A DNA stretch of 14,637 nucleotides, from assembly GCA_014885115.2 (NCBI GenBank), contig WKLE02002404.1, forward strand, positions 1 to 14,637, read 5' to 3'. Both the position numbers and the translations under genes were made by a program. Shown piece by piece: positions 1 to 8,120 of the stretch (the first letter of the stretch is position 1; every line of letters starts with the position of its first letter). A model generated the notes under the pieces. The model searched no databases and was not told the origin of the DNA. It saw only the letters and a list, made by a program, of their open reading frames with translations. Source of the DNA: Asterionellopsis glacialis. Its lineage: Eukaryota > Bacillariophyta > Plagiogrammaphyceae > Rhaphoneidales > Asterionellopsidaceae.

Positions 1-1
1 C

Positions 2-946
2 CCCCCCCAATCCTTAAAAATGACAGTTGCGATTTTTCAAAAAATACACAAGAACTTCCACAATTCTTCCCACCAAAAAACAACCATGGTTCATGAGGAC
101 ACATGCCAAGTATGGCTGTGCCTGATATGCACTCCCAATGAACAAGCCAAAGCAGTTATTCAAAGAGCAGAACAAGAATGGAAAAAGAATCCATACTACA
201 AAGACGCCCTTGAAGATGCAAAAGCAAGAAATTGGAAACGGCTCAATGAGAGCAAGATATCCTGTACCTTGTGTGAGACAAGAATCATAACCAAACCAAA
301 CAAGGGATGATATGAAAGACAATACAATGGAGAATTGATCATCCTATGCAAGGACTGTATGACAGGAGGAGAATGGATACAGTACAACAAGAAAAGATGG
401 AAAATACAAAAGATCAAAAAGATGGAAACCACCACATCAATTGAACAACACGTAAAGAACAAAATCAAACACAACTATGTACCCAAGGCAAATCTGACTG
501 ACAATGACAGGAAAGAAGTACCAGCACAGATCATCAAAATAATGAAAGAGGAAAACTACTCTGAATTTGGAATTAATATTGTGAAGTCAGATTATGAACA
601 AAACGGAGTTATATTTGATGAAAATGGAAACGTAGAAAACAAGAATAACAAGTGTAGATACGGCAGACCAGTGACAATGAAAAACAAGGAAGGAAAGAAC
701 ATTAAAACCACTGAAGTAACAAAAGATGTGTCACTTGAGAAAATAGCAATACAATCGGTCACCTTTAAAAATACCACGAACATATGCGCGCGCCCCCCAA
801 AAGGCGCGCATCACAAAAAAGAAAACGAGAATATAGGATATAGCATAGAGGCTCATAACCCAATAAGGTTTAGAACAGAGTTAGTAAATAGGTCCTACAT
901 CAGATCGAGAATCGATAGGCGCTCTGGATACATTACCGGTAGTTAG
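2..946 (+). pseudogene. Unrecognised A-rich ORF, 5' partial, broken by an in-frame TGA; probable mobile-element remnant
   Basis: I do not recognise this protein. The frame is open from the left edge (position 2) to the TAG at 944-946, except for one TGA at 308-310; the first ATG is at 20. Both halves share a frame, and the stop falls between two Cys pairs: CTLC before it and CKDC after it (C-X2-C-X24-C-X2-C, counting the stop). This suggests one zinc-ribbon-like fold broken by a point mutation such as TGG to TGA. Another Cys cluster (CQVWLCLIC) lies near the beginning. The product is rich in Lys, Asn and Glu. The + strand is strongly A-rich (34 A and 6 T in 361-420), unlike the other genes here. 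The last ~55 codons, after the hairpin at 784-811, may not be original coding sequence because intergenic-type words (GGTCCTAC) already appear there. A retroelement, DNA transposon or viral relic is inferred from composition only. Confidence 0.4.
784..811. repeat. GC-rich inverted repeat with C-tract loop
   Basis: A perfect 8-bp inverted repeat, ATGCGCGC (784-791) and GCGCGCAT (804-811), encloses a 12-nt loop with a run of six C and four A. It is a GC-rich island in very A-rich surroundings, inside the 3' part of the broken ORF. It could be a terminator-like hairpin or the edge of an inserted element. Confidence 0.6.
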
Positions 947-1192
947 TTCAAGTTAGACTATTCAGTTTGTATTTAAATACGGGTACTTTACCTGGCAACA
1001 ATCTTAGGACCGACCAGGTCCGAACAGAAACGAACCAACATATACCCGGTAACAGGTACCTGGCTGCTTTCAGCTATCATTGTACTCGGTACTGGTACAG
1101 CAGACAGTTGTAAAACACAATCGCGATGAAACTAAGATATTTATATGGCACAAATCGGAACATAAAAAGGCAGTCATCTCGGGTTCATCACC
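947..1192. other. Upstream region of the amidase gene with GTAC-word repeats
   Basis: Non-coding. It carries the short words that recur in other intergenic spaces here: GGACC/GGTCC arms around 1008-1022, an AGGTACCT core near 1055, and GTACTCGGTACTGGTAC near 1082. A six-codon upstream ORF (1145-1165, ATG to TAA) shares the amidase frame; its TAA excludes an N-terminal extension. A second upstream ATG at 1126 opens a 60-codon frame that overlaps the amidase start. Whether either is in the mRNA is not known. Confidence 0.5.
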
Positions 1193-3364
1193 ATGTCATT
1201 GGGAATCGGTGGAAATCGGTCTACAATTATCATTGTTGCTGTCATTGCTATTCTTTTCGCAACTGGATGGGAAACAGCCGAATACCGAAAGGAGCTCTTT
1301 TTAGATGATCTTTCTAAAATTTATGAATCCGAATATGATGTTCAAAATCTATCCACACCTTCACCATCACGATGGTGGCAATTGTATGTTATGGAAAGAT
1401 TATTTAAAAGTACGCCATTAGGTTCCTACTTATTACGGAAATTATTTTTGAAAAATGGAGGCCATAAAGTTGTAGAATTTGCACATGCTATACAACAGTC
1501 AGATCCCATGAATAGTCGTACAGGATTGATATCTGGTAAAGAATTTGGTATGGGGGAACCCCTCATTCGTCTATCACCCAAAGAATACGAATGGCACACA
1601 GCAGCAGCTTTAGAAAGTGCAGACCGAATCCATGATTTAATGTCGTCATCTTCAGATTATGATGATCAACAACAAGGACAGCCATCAAAACGAAGAAAGT
1701 ATAGGTCTATCCGTGATTATCACAATGCCTATATTCAAAAATCATCAACACCTACCAAGGTATTTGACAAATTAATCCAATTTTACAAAGATACGGATGC
1801 TAGACTTCGAATTATGCAAGAGGTTGATTATGATGTTGCGAAACAAGCTGCAAAAGAATCGACTCAAAGATATGAGAATGGAAATCCAATTTCAATTTGG
1901 GATGGTGTTCCTGTTGTTATTAAACCTGAAATTGATGTCAAAGGTCTTCATACGACCAATGGGCGTCAAATGGTTGATAGCCAAATTGCAAAGTATGATG
2001 ATATCCTTGTATCTCGGTTACGTAAAGCAGGTGCTATCATTATTGGACAAACTGTAATGCATGAAATGGGTATCCAACCAACTGGATATAATACATGGTA
2101 TGGCGGTCCTGTGAATCCATATGACATGTCACGATTCTCGGGTGGATCTTCGTCTGGATCAGCTGTGGCTGTTGCAACGGGGATGGTACCAGTGGCTATT
2201 GGATTTGATGGAGGAGGGAGTGTCCGAATTCCTGCAGCATGGTCGGGTATTGTTGGACTTGCTGTGGGGTACACGAGGATCCCCTATAGCAAATCAAGTG
2301 TAAATGTAAATGCAGCCACCAAGGCTGGTCCGTTAGTTAATAACATAGAAGATGCCGCTGAAGCCTTGTTACTCGTGGGCCAGCCAATTAGTGAAGAGGA
2401 AGGTAGAGACTCACATCCCTATCATTTAATGTATGGTGGTGATGGTCCACCACCTCCTCACCTGAAACCTCGTTGGGCTGTCTCTAACGATGGTGACAAA
2501 ATTACAGACGACGAAAAGCCTGTTGTCAGGATTGGTGTGTTCAAGGATTGGGTTTCACATCGTCCGTCTCAAAACATTGCAAGTGTTACAATAAAGGATG
2601 ACGCAGTATACAAAGTGTTCGAGAAAACGTTATCGAGTCTTACATCATCGTTGAATGATAGGCAATCACCTGTTCGTTTCGAGGTAGTTGATTTTACTAT
2701 ACCAAGACTGCAACTGCAGGCCATGGCACATTCAATATTGCTCACATCAATGTTTACGTTTATCGCTTTAAACGAAGAGTTCAGAGGCTCTTCCGCTCGA
2801 TCAAAGCCAAATGTTAGACTCGAAAAAGCGACACAGGTTAGCAAAATGTTTCTTGCTTTGTGCTAGATATTGTATGTAACTGATTGATGGCATTTCTCAC
2901 TACAGTTTTGATTTTTTCTTTCACCAAATATCTGATATGTACAGGTACAAGTGAAGCTTGGCACGGTATTCACCAGTTTGGAGCTTTTGGCTTGCGAAAG
3001 GATTCGAGCCTTTGCCACGGCACAATGGCGTAAAGTGTTGATGGAAAAAGCAGACGTGATTTTAACGCCTATGATGCAAATGACATCCGTACAGCGACCC
3101 CCTGGAAGCGATGTTGCAGGTTTCTCCGATTTGGCTCTAATAGTTGAAATGTTGCGTTACGTATGGCCTGGAAATCTTGCTGGATTACCAGGTCTAGCCG
3201 TCCCAACAGGAGTTGACTCTGCTGGTCTCCCTATTTCAATGCAAGTCATATGTGCTCATTGGCATGAAGCGGACTGCCTAGCTGTTGGGCGTGAAATTGA
3301 AAAAATATACGAATCAGAACGGTCGATACCGCCCGCGGAAGTTTTTGTAGACTTGCTGTCATAA
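1193..3364 (+). CDS. Amidase-signature hydrolase (FAAH/GatA-type fold), one intron
   Basis: Spliced CDS join(1193..2836,2945..3364), 687 residues. It is a serine hydrolase of the amidase signature family, which cleaves amide bonds; the substrate cannot be read from the sequence. The catalytic Lys-cisSer-Ser triad is present: K244 in VVIKPEIDVKG, S319 in GGSSSGS and S343 in DGGGSVRIPA. The spacings (75 and 24 residues) equal those of rat fatty acid amide hydrolase (K142, S217, S241). Residues about 10-25 form a hydrophobic segment (STIIIVAVIAILFATG), a signal anchor or signal peptide, so a membrane or lumenal location is likely. Additions to the usual fold are a long N-terminal region with a Ser/Asp/Gln-rich then basic stretch (151-172) and a Pro/Asp-rich insert (about 404-443). 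The start follows an in-frame TAA at 1163 and has a good ATG context (CACCATG). The gene is convergent with the 5-phosphatase. The family is certain; a FAAH-like role is inference. Confidence 0.92.
2837..2944 (+). other. Amidase intron, 108 nt, phase 0
   Basis: Donor CAG|GTTAGC and acceptor TGTACAG|GTACAA join codons for ...KATQ and VQVKLGTVF... in one frame. Reading through gives a TAG at 2864-2866 and would remove the C-terminal fifth of the enzyme. The junction restores the expected run into the ERIRAFATAQWRK and DVILTPMM segments typical of the family's C-terminal part. Confidence 0.85.
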
Positions 3365-3490
3365 ATTAAAAACATGTTTGTTTAAAACTTTACTCAATTT
3401 TGATTGGGATGCAATCTGCCTGTGTCTATTACAAACAGCGGGGGCATAATTTGTCCACAATTTTCTCCTCGAGAAAAAGTTCTTATCTTA
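3365..3490. other. 126-nt gap between two convergent stop codons
   Basis: The amidase stop (3362-3364) and the 5-phosphatase stop (3491-3493, minus strand) face each other. The gap must hold both 3' untranslated regions and both polyadenylation sites, so the two mRNAs probably overlap at their 3' ends. No clear hairpin or conserved polyadenylation hexamer is visible. Confidence 0.5.
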
Positions 3491-5185
3491 CTAATATTTT
3501 TCTATCGTTTTGTGTTGCGAACCACTCAACGACTTAATCTTACCCCACAAGCCTTGTTTTTGTTTTTTTCTAAAGCTTTGTTCTTTGGTGGCATAACTAG
3601 ATACCACGACGGTCATTTTGATCGACCCTTCCTCTGTTCCATATTTGATTAAGGGTTGCTCGATGGTGATCTCTTTTTCGGTGGCCCCTTCGTCCATTGA
3701 CACCAATTTATGAACATTTAAAGCAATTGAACCAATCGTGTCGTTTTGACTTGCAGCGTCAAAATCCATGGCAGTAACGTGCAACATGGTGTCCAAGTCC
3801 CAGCCTCTATCCAAAGTGAAGTGCATTTTATCGGTCCATTTAGGGTTGAGATTCTTGGCGATGAACTTTGTTGAATGAACATACGGAATGCGCATTTTGA
3901 CACAATTTTTCTGTTTCTTTGGGGATCGTGCATCGTGCAATAATTTGGCAGGATCCGTCATGAACACAAGGAAAGGGTCAGAGGATCCGTCAATATCCAG
4001 CGCAGTCAGGTTTTTACACTGCATATCTTTGAAAGTCAAATTGAAGAATTTCCTACTAATTTTCGGGACCATTCGTTGCTTTGATGAAACTTTATTTGGT
4101 ACAATTGAGAAAGCTCCCCGTATGGGTTTATGGTCAGATGTCATAAACTCCCCGCATGGCTCATAGGCAAGAGGAGTCAAATTATCCCTCAAACCATCAG
4201 CACATTTCCACAAAATTCGATCCGTATAACTGGGAGTTCGCTGAGTTTTGTAGTTGTAACCACTCTCACGTTGAACTTTGAATGTCGGGTTGAAATGGCA
4301 CGGTAGAGTCTCAAAACCACAAAGCAGTTTCTTTTCTTTCATACACCTTTCAAGTTCATCGTACGAATAAAGCTTTTCCCATTCCTTCTTTTCAACCATA
4401 TCCAAAGCCTTTTGAACATGCTCTTCATGCTCCATTTCTCCAAAATCAGTGCGAAAATTTAGATCGCCCATAAGAAACATGTGATGACTGCAGGCGGTAA
4501 CATCAAGTCCCGATTTCGATTTTGTCCCCTTAAAGATCTCCTTCAGGTTACTCATTCGAGACTGTAGGTACGTTTCGCCTTCATGTGCCGCCAAATGTGC
4601 CGTCAGAAAGGAAATGCGCGTTTTCTTGTACGTGAGTGAAGCGACAATACCACCTTTATTAGCCAGTACATGACCAACTCCAGTGTTTTCCGCTTTGATG
4701 TCGATATTGGTGAATTTATCGGCGATCTCATTACGAACCCAAATATGAAGGCGCATTTGGCCGCGTTGATACCTGACAATCAAACTATAATCATTACCCA
4801 GTGTCAACTGCGCCAAACGTTTGAGTTCAATCGAATCATGAGCTTCCATACCATCCAACATTTGATCAATACCGAAAGAAGATTCACTCGTGCCCGGTTT
4901 TATTTCTTGAACATCGTGGAAAGATTCATCCGTTATTGCACTTGAACTTGCTGTAAACGACTCATGGTTCAATTGTTCTTTTTTCCATGTCGACTCTTGC
5001 ATTCCTAGAGCAATAATATCAAATTGATCCGCCTTGATGGAACCTTGGCCTGCTAAAGCAGTTACACCACTGCACGCACCTAATTCCGGAATCCACTCTC
5101 GCATGTTCTCCATAAATGGTGGCGCATTTCCAAGGTTGGCGGAACAGACAAGGATTTTCAGATCTTCATCAGAAGCTTTCGTCAT
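3491..5185 (-). CDS. Inositol-polyphosphate 5-phosphatase with C-terminal C2 domain
   Basis: Intronless, 564 residues. The enzyme removes the 5-phosphate from phosphoinositides or soluble inositol phosphates such as PtdIns(4,5)P2 and Ins(1,4,5)P3. The catalytic IPPc domain (about 9-361) has its motifs in order: GMQE (E64), NKGG (176-179), LTAHLAAHEG (H197), GDLNFR (D241, N243), FNPTFK (298-303), PSYTDRIL (318-325) and SDHKPI (350-355). The first strand motif reads SAN (N17) where many relatives have W-N. A Ser/Thr/acidic insert lies at about 70-118. The C2 domain (about 379-530) keeps likely calcium-binding Asp residues in both loops: LDIDGSSDPF (397-405) and DFDAASQND (474-482). The C-terminal tail is basic (RKKQKQGLWGKIK, 539-551), so Ca2+-dependent membrane docking is likely. 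The ATG is preceded by a 5' hairpin at 5214-5239. Family certain; preferred substrate unknown. Confidence 0.93.
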   Translation of the reverse strand: MTKASDEDLKILVCSANLGNAPPFMENMREWIPELGACSGVTALAGQGSIKADQFDIIALGMQESTWKKEQLNHESFTASSSAITDESFHDVQEIKPGTSESSFGIDQMLDGMEAHDSIELKRLAQLTLGNDYSLIVRYQRGQMRLHIWVRNEIADKFTNIDIKAENTGVGHVLANKGGIVASLTYKKTRISFLTAHLAAHEGETYLQSRMSNLKEIFKGTKSKSGLDVTACSHHMFLMGDLNFRTDFGEMEHEEHVQKALDMVEKKEWEKLYSYDELERCMKEKKLLCGFETLPCHFNPTFKVQRESGYNYKTQRTPSYTDRILWKCADGLRDNLTPLAYEPCGEFMTSDHKPIRGAFSIVPNKVSSKQRMVPKISRKFFNLTFKDMQCKNLTALDIDGSSDPFLVFMTDPAKLLHDARSPKKQKNCVKMRIPYVHSTKFIAKNLNPKWTDKMHFTLDRGWDLDTMLHVTAMDFDAASQNDTIGSIALNVHKLVSMDEGATEKEITIEQPLIKYGTEEGSIKMTVVVSSYATKEQSFRKKQKQGLWGKIKSLSGSQHKTIEKY

Positions 5186-5213
5186 GGTCGACTTCGTTTT
5201 TTCCCTTCTAAAT

Positions 5214-5239
5214 TAGCAACAAGTAAAACGTTGTTGCTA
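5214..5239 (-). promoter_or_regulatory. Hairpin just upstream of the 5-phosphatase start
   Basis: Perfect 9-bp arms TAGCAACAA (5214-5222) and TTGTTGCTA (5231-5239) with an 8-nt loop, beginning 28 nt upstream of the ATG at 5185. If transcribed, it folds in the 5' UTR close to the start codon and could reduce translation initiation. It could also be a symmetric protein site in DNA. The structure is seen; the role is inferred. Confidence 0.5.
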
Positions 5240-6752
5240 CAACCTGCTCCTGTGGAACGTGCGTGTATACAAAAAGTTATTTTGCAGGTGTAGCAAGGAG
5301 ACGAGGACTATATTCGTCAAGGCGTGTAGCGATGGTCGGTGTGTGTAGCGAAATTATCATTCCTTACAGGTAGTCTTTAGTTGTACCGTGGGACCTAAAT
5401 AAATTAGGGAAAAACAGGACAAGAGGAGCAAGAGGCGATGCGATGAAGAAGACGATGAAGATACTACTAGCCGATAGGTCTTATGTACAGTATCTCGTAT
5501 AATACATCGTACTTTAGGTCATAAATGTATTAGGTATTATACCTGGCAAGACTATTGAAGTTAAGTACTGTACCTGTTCCATGTAGGACCTACATAGTAG
5601 GATCTGTAACGGTAGCTCTAGAGGAGCTTACTACTTGTACCAGGTACCGTACAGGTACAGTTTACCCCAGGTAAACCGTACCTGGTACCAGGTAGTCCAA
5701 GGGCCCTACAGGTACGGTACCTGGTAGGACCTACCAGTTAAGGAACCTGGTACAAGAGGTATTTACCTGTACGTAATTATTCTGCAACTGTCTGTATCAG
5801 ATACGGTACGTAGGAAAACGACCGTCCCGTCAACTCGTTTATAAAGGACTAGAGAGGACATAATACCTGCTACTGGTACCAGAAACAGGAACATACGAAA
5901 TATTCGATACATATAAATACCAGGAACAGTGCTTGAACGTGCGTGAATCCCTTGAATAATTTTTTTTTGTTTTCTTCTTGATATCACTGTCTGCCCAACG
6001 GATAATGGGTATTTCTTACTATTCTAATTTATGTAATCGTGTTACTTAGGGACAGAATTGTCAATCTACAAGATAGTAAGTACAGCCACTACTGTCTGTT
6101 TTAACAGACATACAGGTACTGTACGAGTACCTTTTACCATTTTTTACATACAATAGGATCTAATATAATTTAACGTACCGTAAATTTTATACTACCGAAC
6201 GGATATTTTCGGCATTTTGATTTCCGTTGAGTATGTTTATTTTTTCATTATTATTTATGATTACCCGGTATGGGAAGTGTTGCGGGGGTCTTTTCTTACT
6301 GGTATCATCCTAAAAGACTACCAGTCCTACGGTACGTTGGAATAGTCCTAGATGACTAAAGGTAGTTTGCATTCTCATGTCACTTTTTAGGGAGAATATC
6401 AAAATACTAAAAACAGATCATGCGGTACCAAGTACCTAGTAGTCCTACTGTGTACCTGGTAATTAATAAAGTCTATTTCATATGAGACCATTTCCATGTA
6501 AAGTTTGTAACCTGAACCGTCTCAGTTGTCGCAGAATGTGCCTGGTACTTTGAGGAGATCAAACAATGAATTACCACCGAATGAAAAGGATCAAAGAAAC
6601 TCATTGATTGCTTACAAGAAAACTCTTCACATTTTGTCGGCAAATAAATGGAGATAGAAAAAAGTCTGTATTAGGAATCTGAGGACTGCTATTGAGATTA
6701 TTTTTGTACAGTTTTTCCTTCATTCGTATAATATGGATTGCAATTGATTCCT
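5240..6752. other. Long intergenic region (about 1.5 kb), no supported gene
   Basis: It lies between the promoter side of the 5-phosphatase gene and the 3' end of the membrane reductase gene. I see no credible coding region; the only frames are short, unrecognisable and overlap the repeats. Contents: purine-rich tract 5410-5455; dense palindromic GTAC/CCTGG/CCTAC words 5480-5890; odd palindrome ATGTAGG-A-CCTACAT at 5581-5595; CTGGTACCAG at 5873-5882; TGTCTGTT-TT-AACAGACA at 6093-6110; a 7-bp inverted repeat ACTGGTA (6298-6304) / TACCAGT (6319-6325); otherwise AT-rich sequence. Confidence 0.6.
5637..5772. repeat. Core island of palindromic GTAC words
   Basis: Ten GTAC tetramers start at 5637, 5644, 5649, 5655, 5678, 5685, 5712, 5717, 5750 and 5769, where about one per 256 bases is expected by chance. 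Larger symmetric units are a hairpin at 5652-5684 (stems CAGGTAC/GTACCTG and GTTTAC/GTAAAC, one mismatch, 5-nt loop), a perfect 16-bp palindrome TACCTGGTACCAGGTA at 5679-5694, and the odd palindrome CTGGTAGG-A-CCTACCAG at 5721-5737. It is not a simple tandem repeat: the same words recur in varied order. Confidence 0.75.
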
Positions 6753-7415
6753 TTAACACACGTACGGCACAAGAGCCCAAGGGGTCTGCTTTTTGTATGA
6801 AGGCCATTCCTTTGCGTATCGATTTGCCAAATATTTTTCCTTTTCTGGTATATGATAGAACCAAAATGACAATAACATAAACATGGGAACCCAAGCATTC
6901 CACCATACACCAGTCAACATTGCCCATCCTGAAAATAAGAGTACGTCACCAAAATAATTGATGTTGCGGCTTGCTGAGAAAAGTCCTTGAGTATAGCAGC
7001 ATCCTTTGTGACCGGGTTGCATCTTCCATCGTTTCCTCTGAAGTTCTGAATACGTATTGAGAAAGGAACCAACAACATATGCTGTAACTCCAAAAACCAA
7101 TTGAATTGCAGTAGTAGATTCCGTACGATTTAAGGCAAACGATGATAGAATTAAAGGAATAAATACAAGCATCACTCCAACGATTTCCTCGAATGATATG
7201 TCTCGACGTAGTAAATACAATGCCACAAGATACACGCGAAGCATATACACGAATCCGGCAATTGCAAGTAAATGAGTTTGAAGAAGATTCACTTCTGCAG
7301 AGGAGCGATAGAGTAGGTAAATGTAAACAATCAGATTACCTGTGGACTCTGCAAGGTAGATGTTAGAATTTAAAGTTGACTGCCTTTCCGCGGAACGGAA
7401 GCTTTTTTCAACCAT
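6753..7415 (-). CDS. Multi-pass membrane protein, DUF1295 / steroid 5-alpha-reductase C-terminal type
   Basis: 220 residues from the ATG at 7415. Relatives (DUF1295, steroid 5-alpha-reductase C-terminal domain, sterol reductases, ICMT) are NAD(P)H- or SAM-dependent enzymes that act on lipid substrates in internal membranes. The C-terminal signature is clear: GSFLNTYSELQRKRWK (116-131), GLFSASRNINYFGD (144-157), a Trp-rich membrane hairpin (about 158-187), then FYHIPEKEKYLANRY (186-200) and a final VPYV. Predicted membrane segments are at about 46-69, 77-95, 103-119 and 156-187. The N-terminal 25 residues are polar. The protein is at the short end for the superfamily, so a missed 5' exon is possible, but no donor/acceptor pair stands out. 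The gene is divergent from nitrite reductase, with about 795 nt between the two starts. Family placement is firm; substrate and cofactor are not known. Confidence 0.8.
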   Translation of the reverse strand: MVEKSFRSAERQSTLNSNIYLAESTGNLIVYIYLLYRSSAEVNLLQTHLLAIAGFVYMLRVYLVALYLLRRDISFEEIVGVMLVFIPLILSSFALNRTESTTAIQLVFGVTAYVVGSFLNTYSELQRKRWKMQPGHKGCCYTQGLFSASRNINYFGDVLLFSGWAMLTGVWWNAWVPMFMLLSFWFYHIPEKEKYLANRYAKEWPSYKKQTPWALVPYVC

Positions 7416-7805
7416 GATTATATTCAAATATTGACACTTTGAAAATATCTTTGTTTGGATGGTTACTTTTGGTATGACAGAATTATGTCAGTAAGATTTG
7501 TAAATCAGATCTTTCTCTGATTGCGTGGTGAAAACTTGAGTATGCTAAAATCCAGTCGTGGTGAACTTCGTTGCTGTTCCCATGCAGTTCCTAATTCATG
7601 TCTAAAAATAATACAGGAACGTACAGGAAACGGTAGATTCCGTACCGGTTCTCTGTCCAAAAAGAAAGCGAAGACCAATCACAAAGCTTGAAAACCCTGT
7701 GCCATCAATAAGATTTGTTCTGCCATGACCCCAATATCTGTACCAGGTACTGGTACCCAGTGTAGGTCCAACCTGGTCCTACCAAGGTTAACGTATTTTT
7801 TCAAC

Positions 7806-7821
7806 GTACAGGTACCTGTAC
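7806..7821. repeat. Perfect 16-bp palindrome GTACAGGTACCTGTAC
   Basis: Fully self-complementary and made of the same words as the 5637-5772 island, with CCAGGTAG directly after it. It lies 390 nt upstream of the nitrite reductase ATG. Confidence 0.7.
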
Positions 7822-8007
7822 CAGGTAGACATCTACTGGGATTACTGGTGCAGTAGAGAAATTCATAAGATCCGTTTCCGGTGCAGGAACAGAAGGAAAG
7901 ATTTTTGGTCCGATTAATGCGACTGATCTTCTTGGTATTATTATCCCTGTGCGGTCTTCTTCCTAAAACTTCCGGAAGGAAATTAAAAAGTTCACCAAAA
8001 TCAAAGC

Positions 8008-8013
8008 TGACGT
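8008..8013 (+). promoter_or_regulatory. TGACGT, possible CRE-like bZIP site
   Basis: TGACGT lies 198 nt upstream of the nitrite reductase ATG. TGACGT/ACGTCA elements act in CO2/cAMP- and light-responsive diatom promoters through bZIP factors. A single hexamer is weak evidence. Confidence 0.2.
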
Positions 8014-8120
8014 ATGTTTCGCGGTGAAAAAGTGCGGGATCTTCAGCAAGCGGAATGAGAAAAGAGAACCATCAGGATTGTGACAGACGCGTACGCAGAA
8101 AAAACATATGGGAAAGGTTT

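Noticed and set aside
308..310. TGA as a selenocysteine codon
   Set aside because: No SECIS-like element is recognisable downstream; a TGG to TGA decay mutation is simpler.
848..880. GGCTCATAACCC, like the anticodon arm of an initiator tRNA-Met
   Set aside because: Only about 12 nt match; no acceptor, D or T arm can be folded around it. A primer-binding role for a retroelement would need the complementary strand and an LTR, which I do not see.
1966..2274. 102-codon frame opposite the amidase core
   Set aside because: An antisense shadow of the Gly/Ser-rich amidase signature; no independent support.
5763..5987. 74-codon open frame on the minus strand
   Set aside because: It lies in the palindromic word region, its residues match no family I know, and its codons simply read repeat words.
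5240..6752. CRISPR-like or tandem repeat array in the GTAC islands
   Set aside because: The words are not regularly spaced, have no constant unit length or unique spacers, and no associated genes are present.
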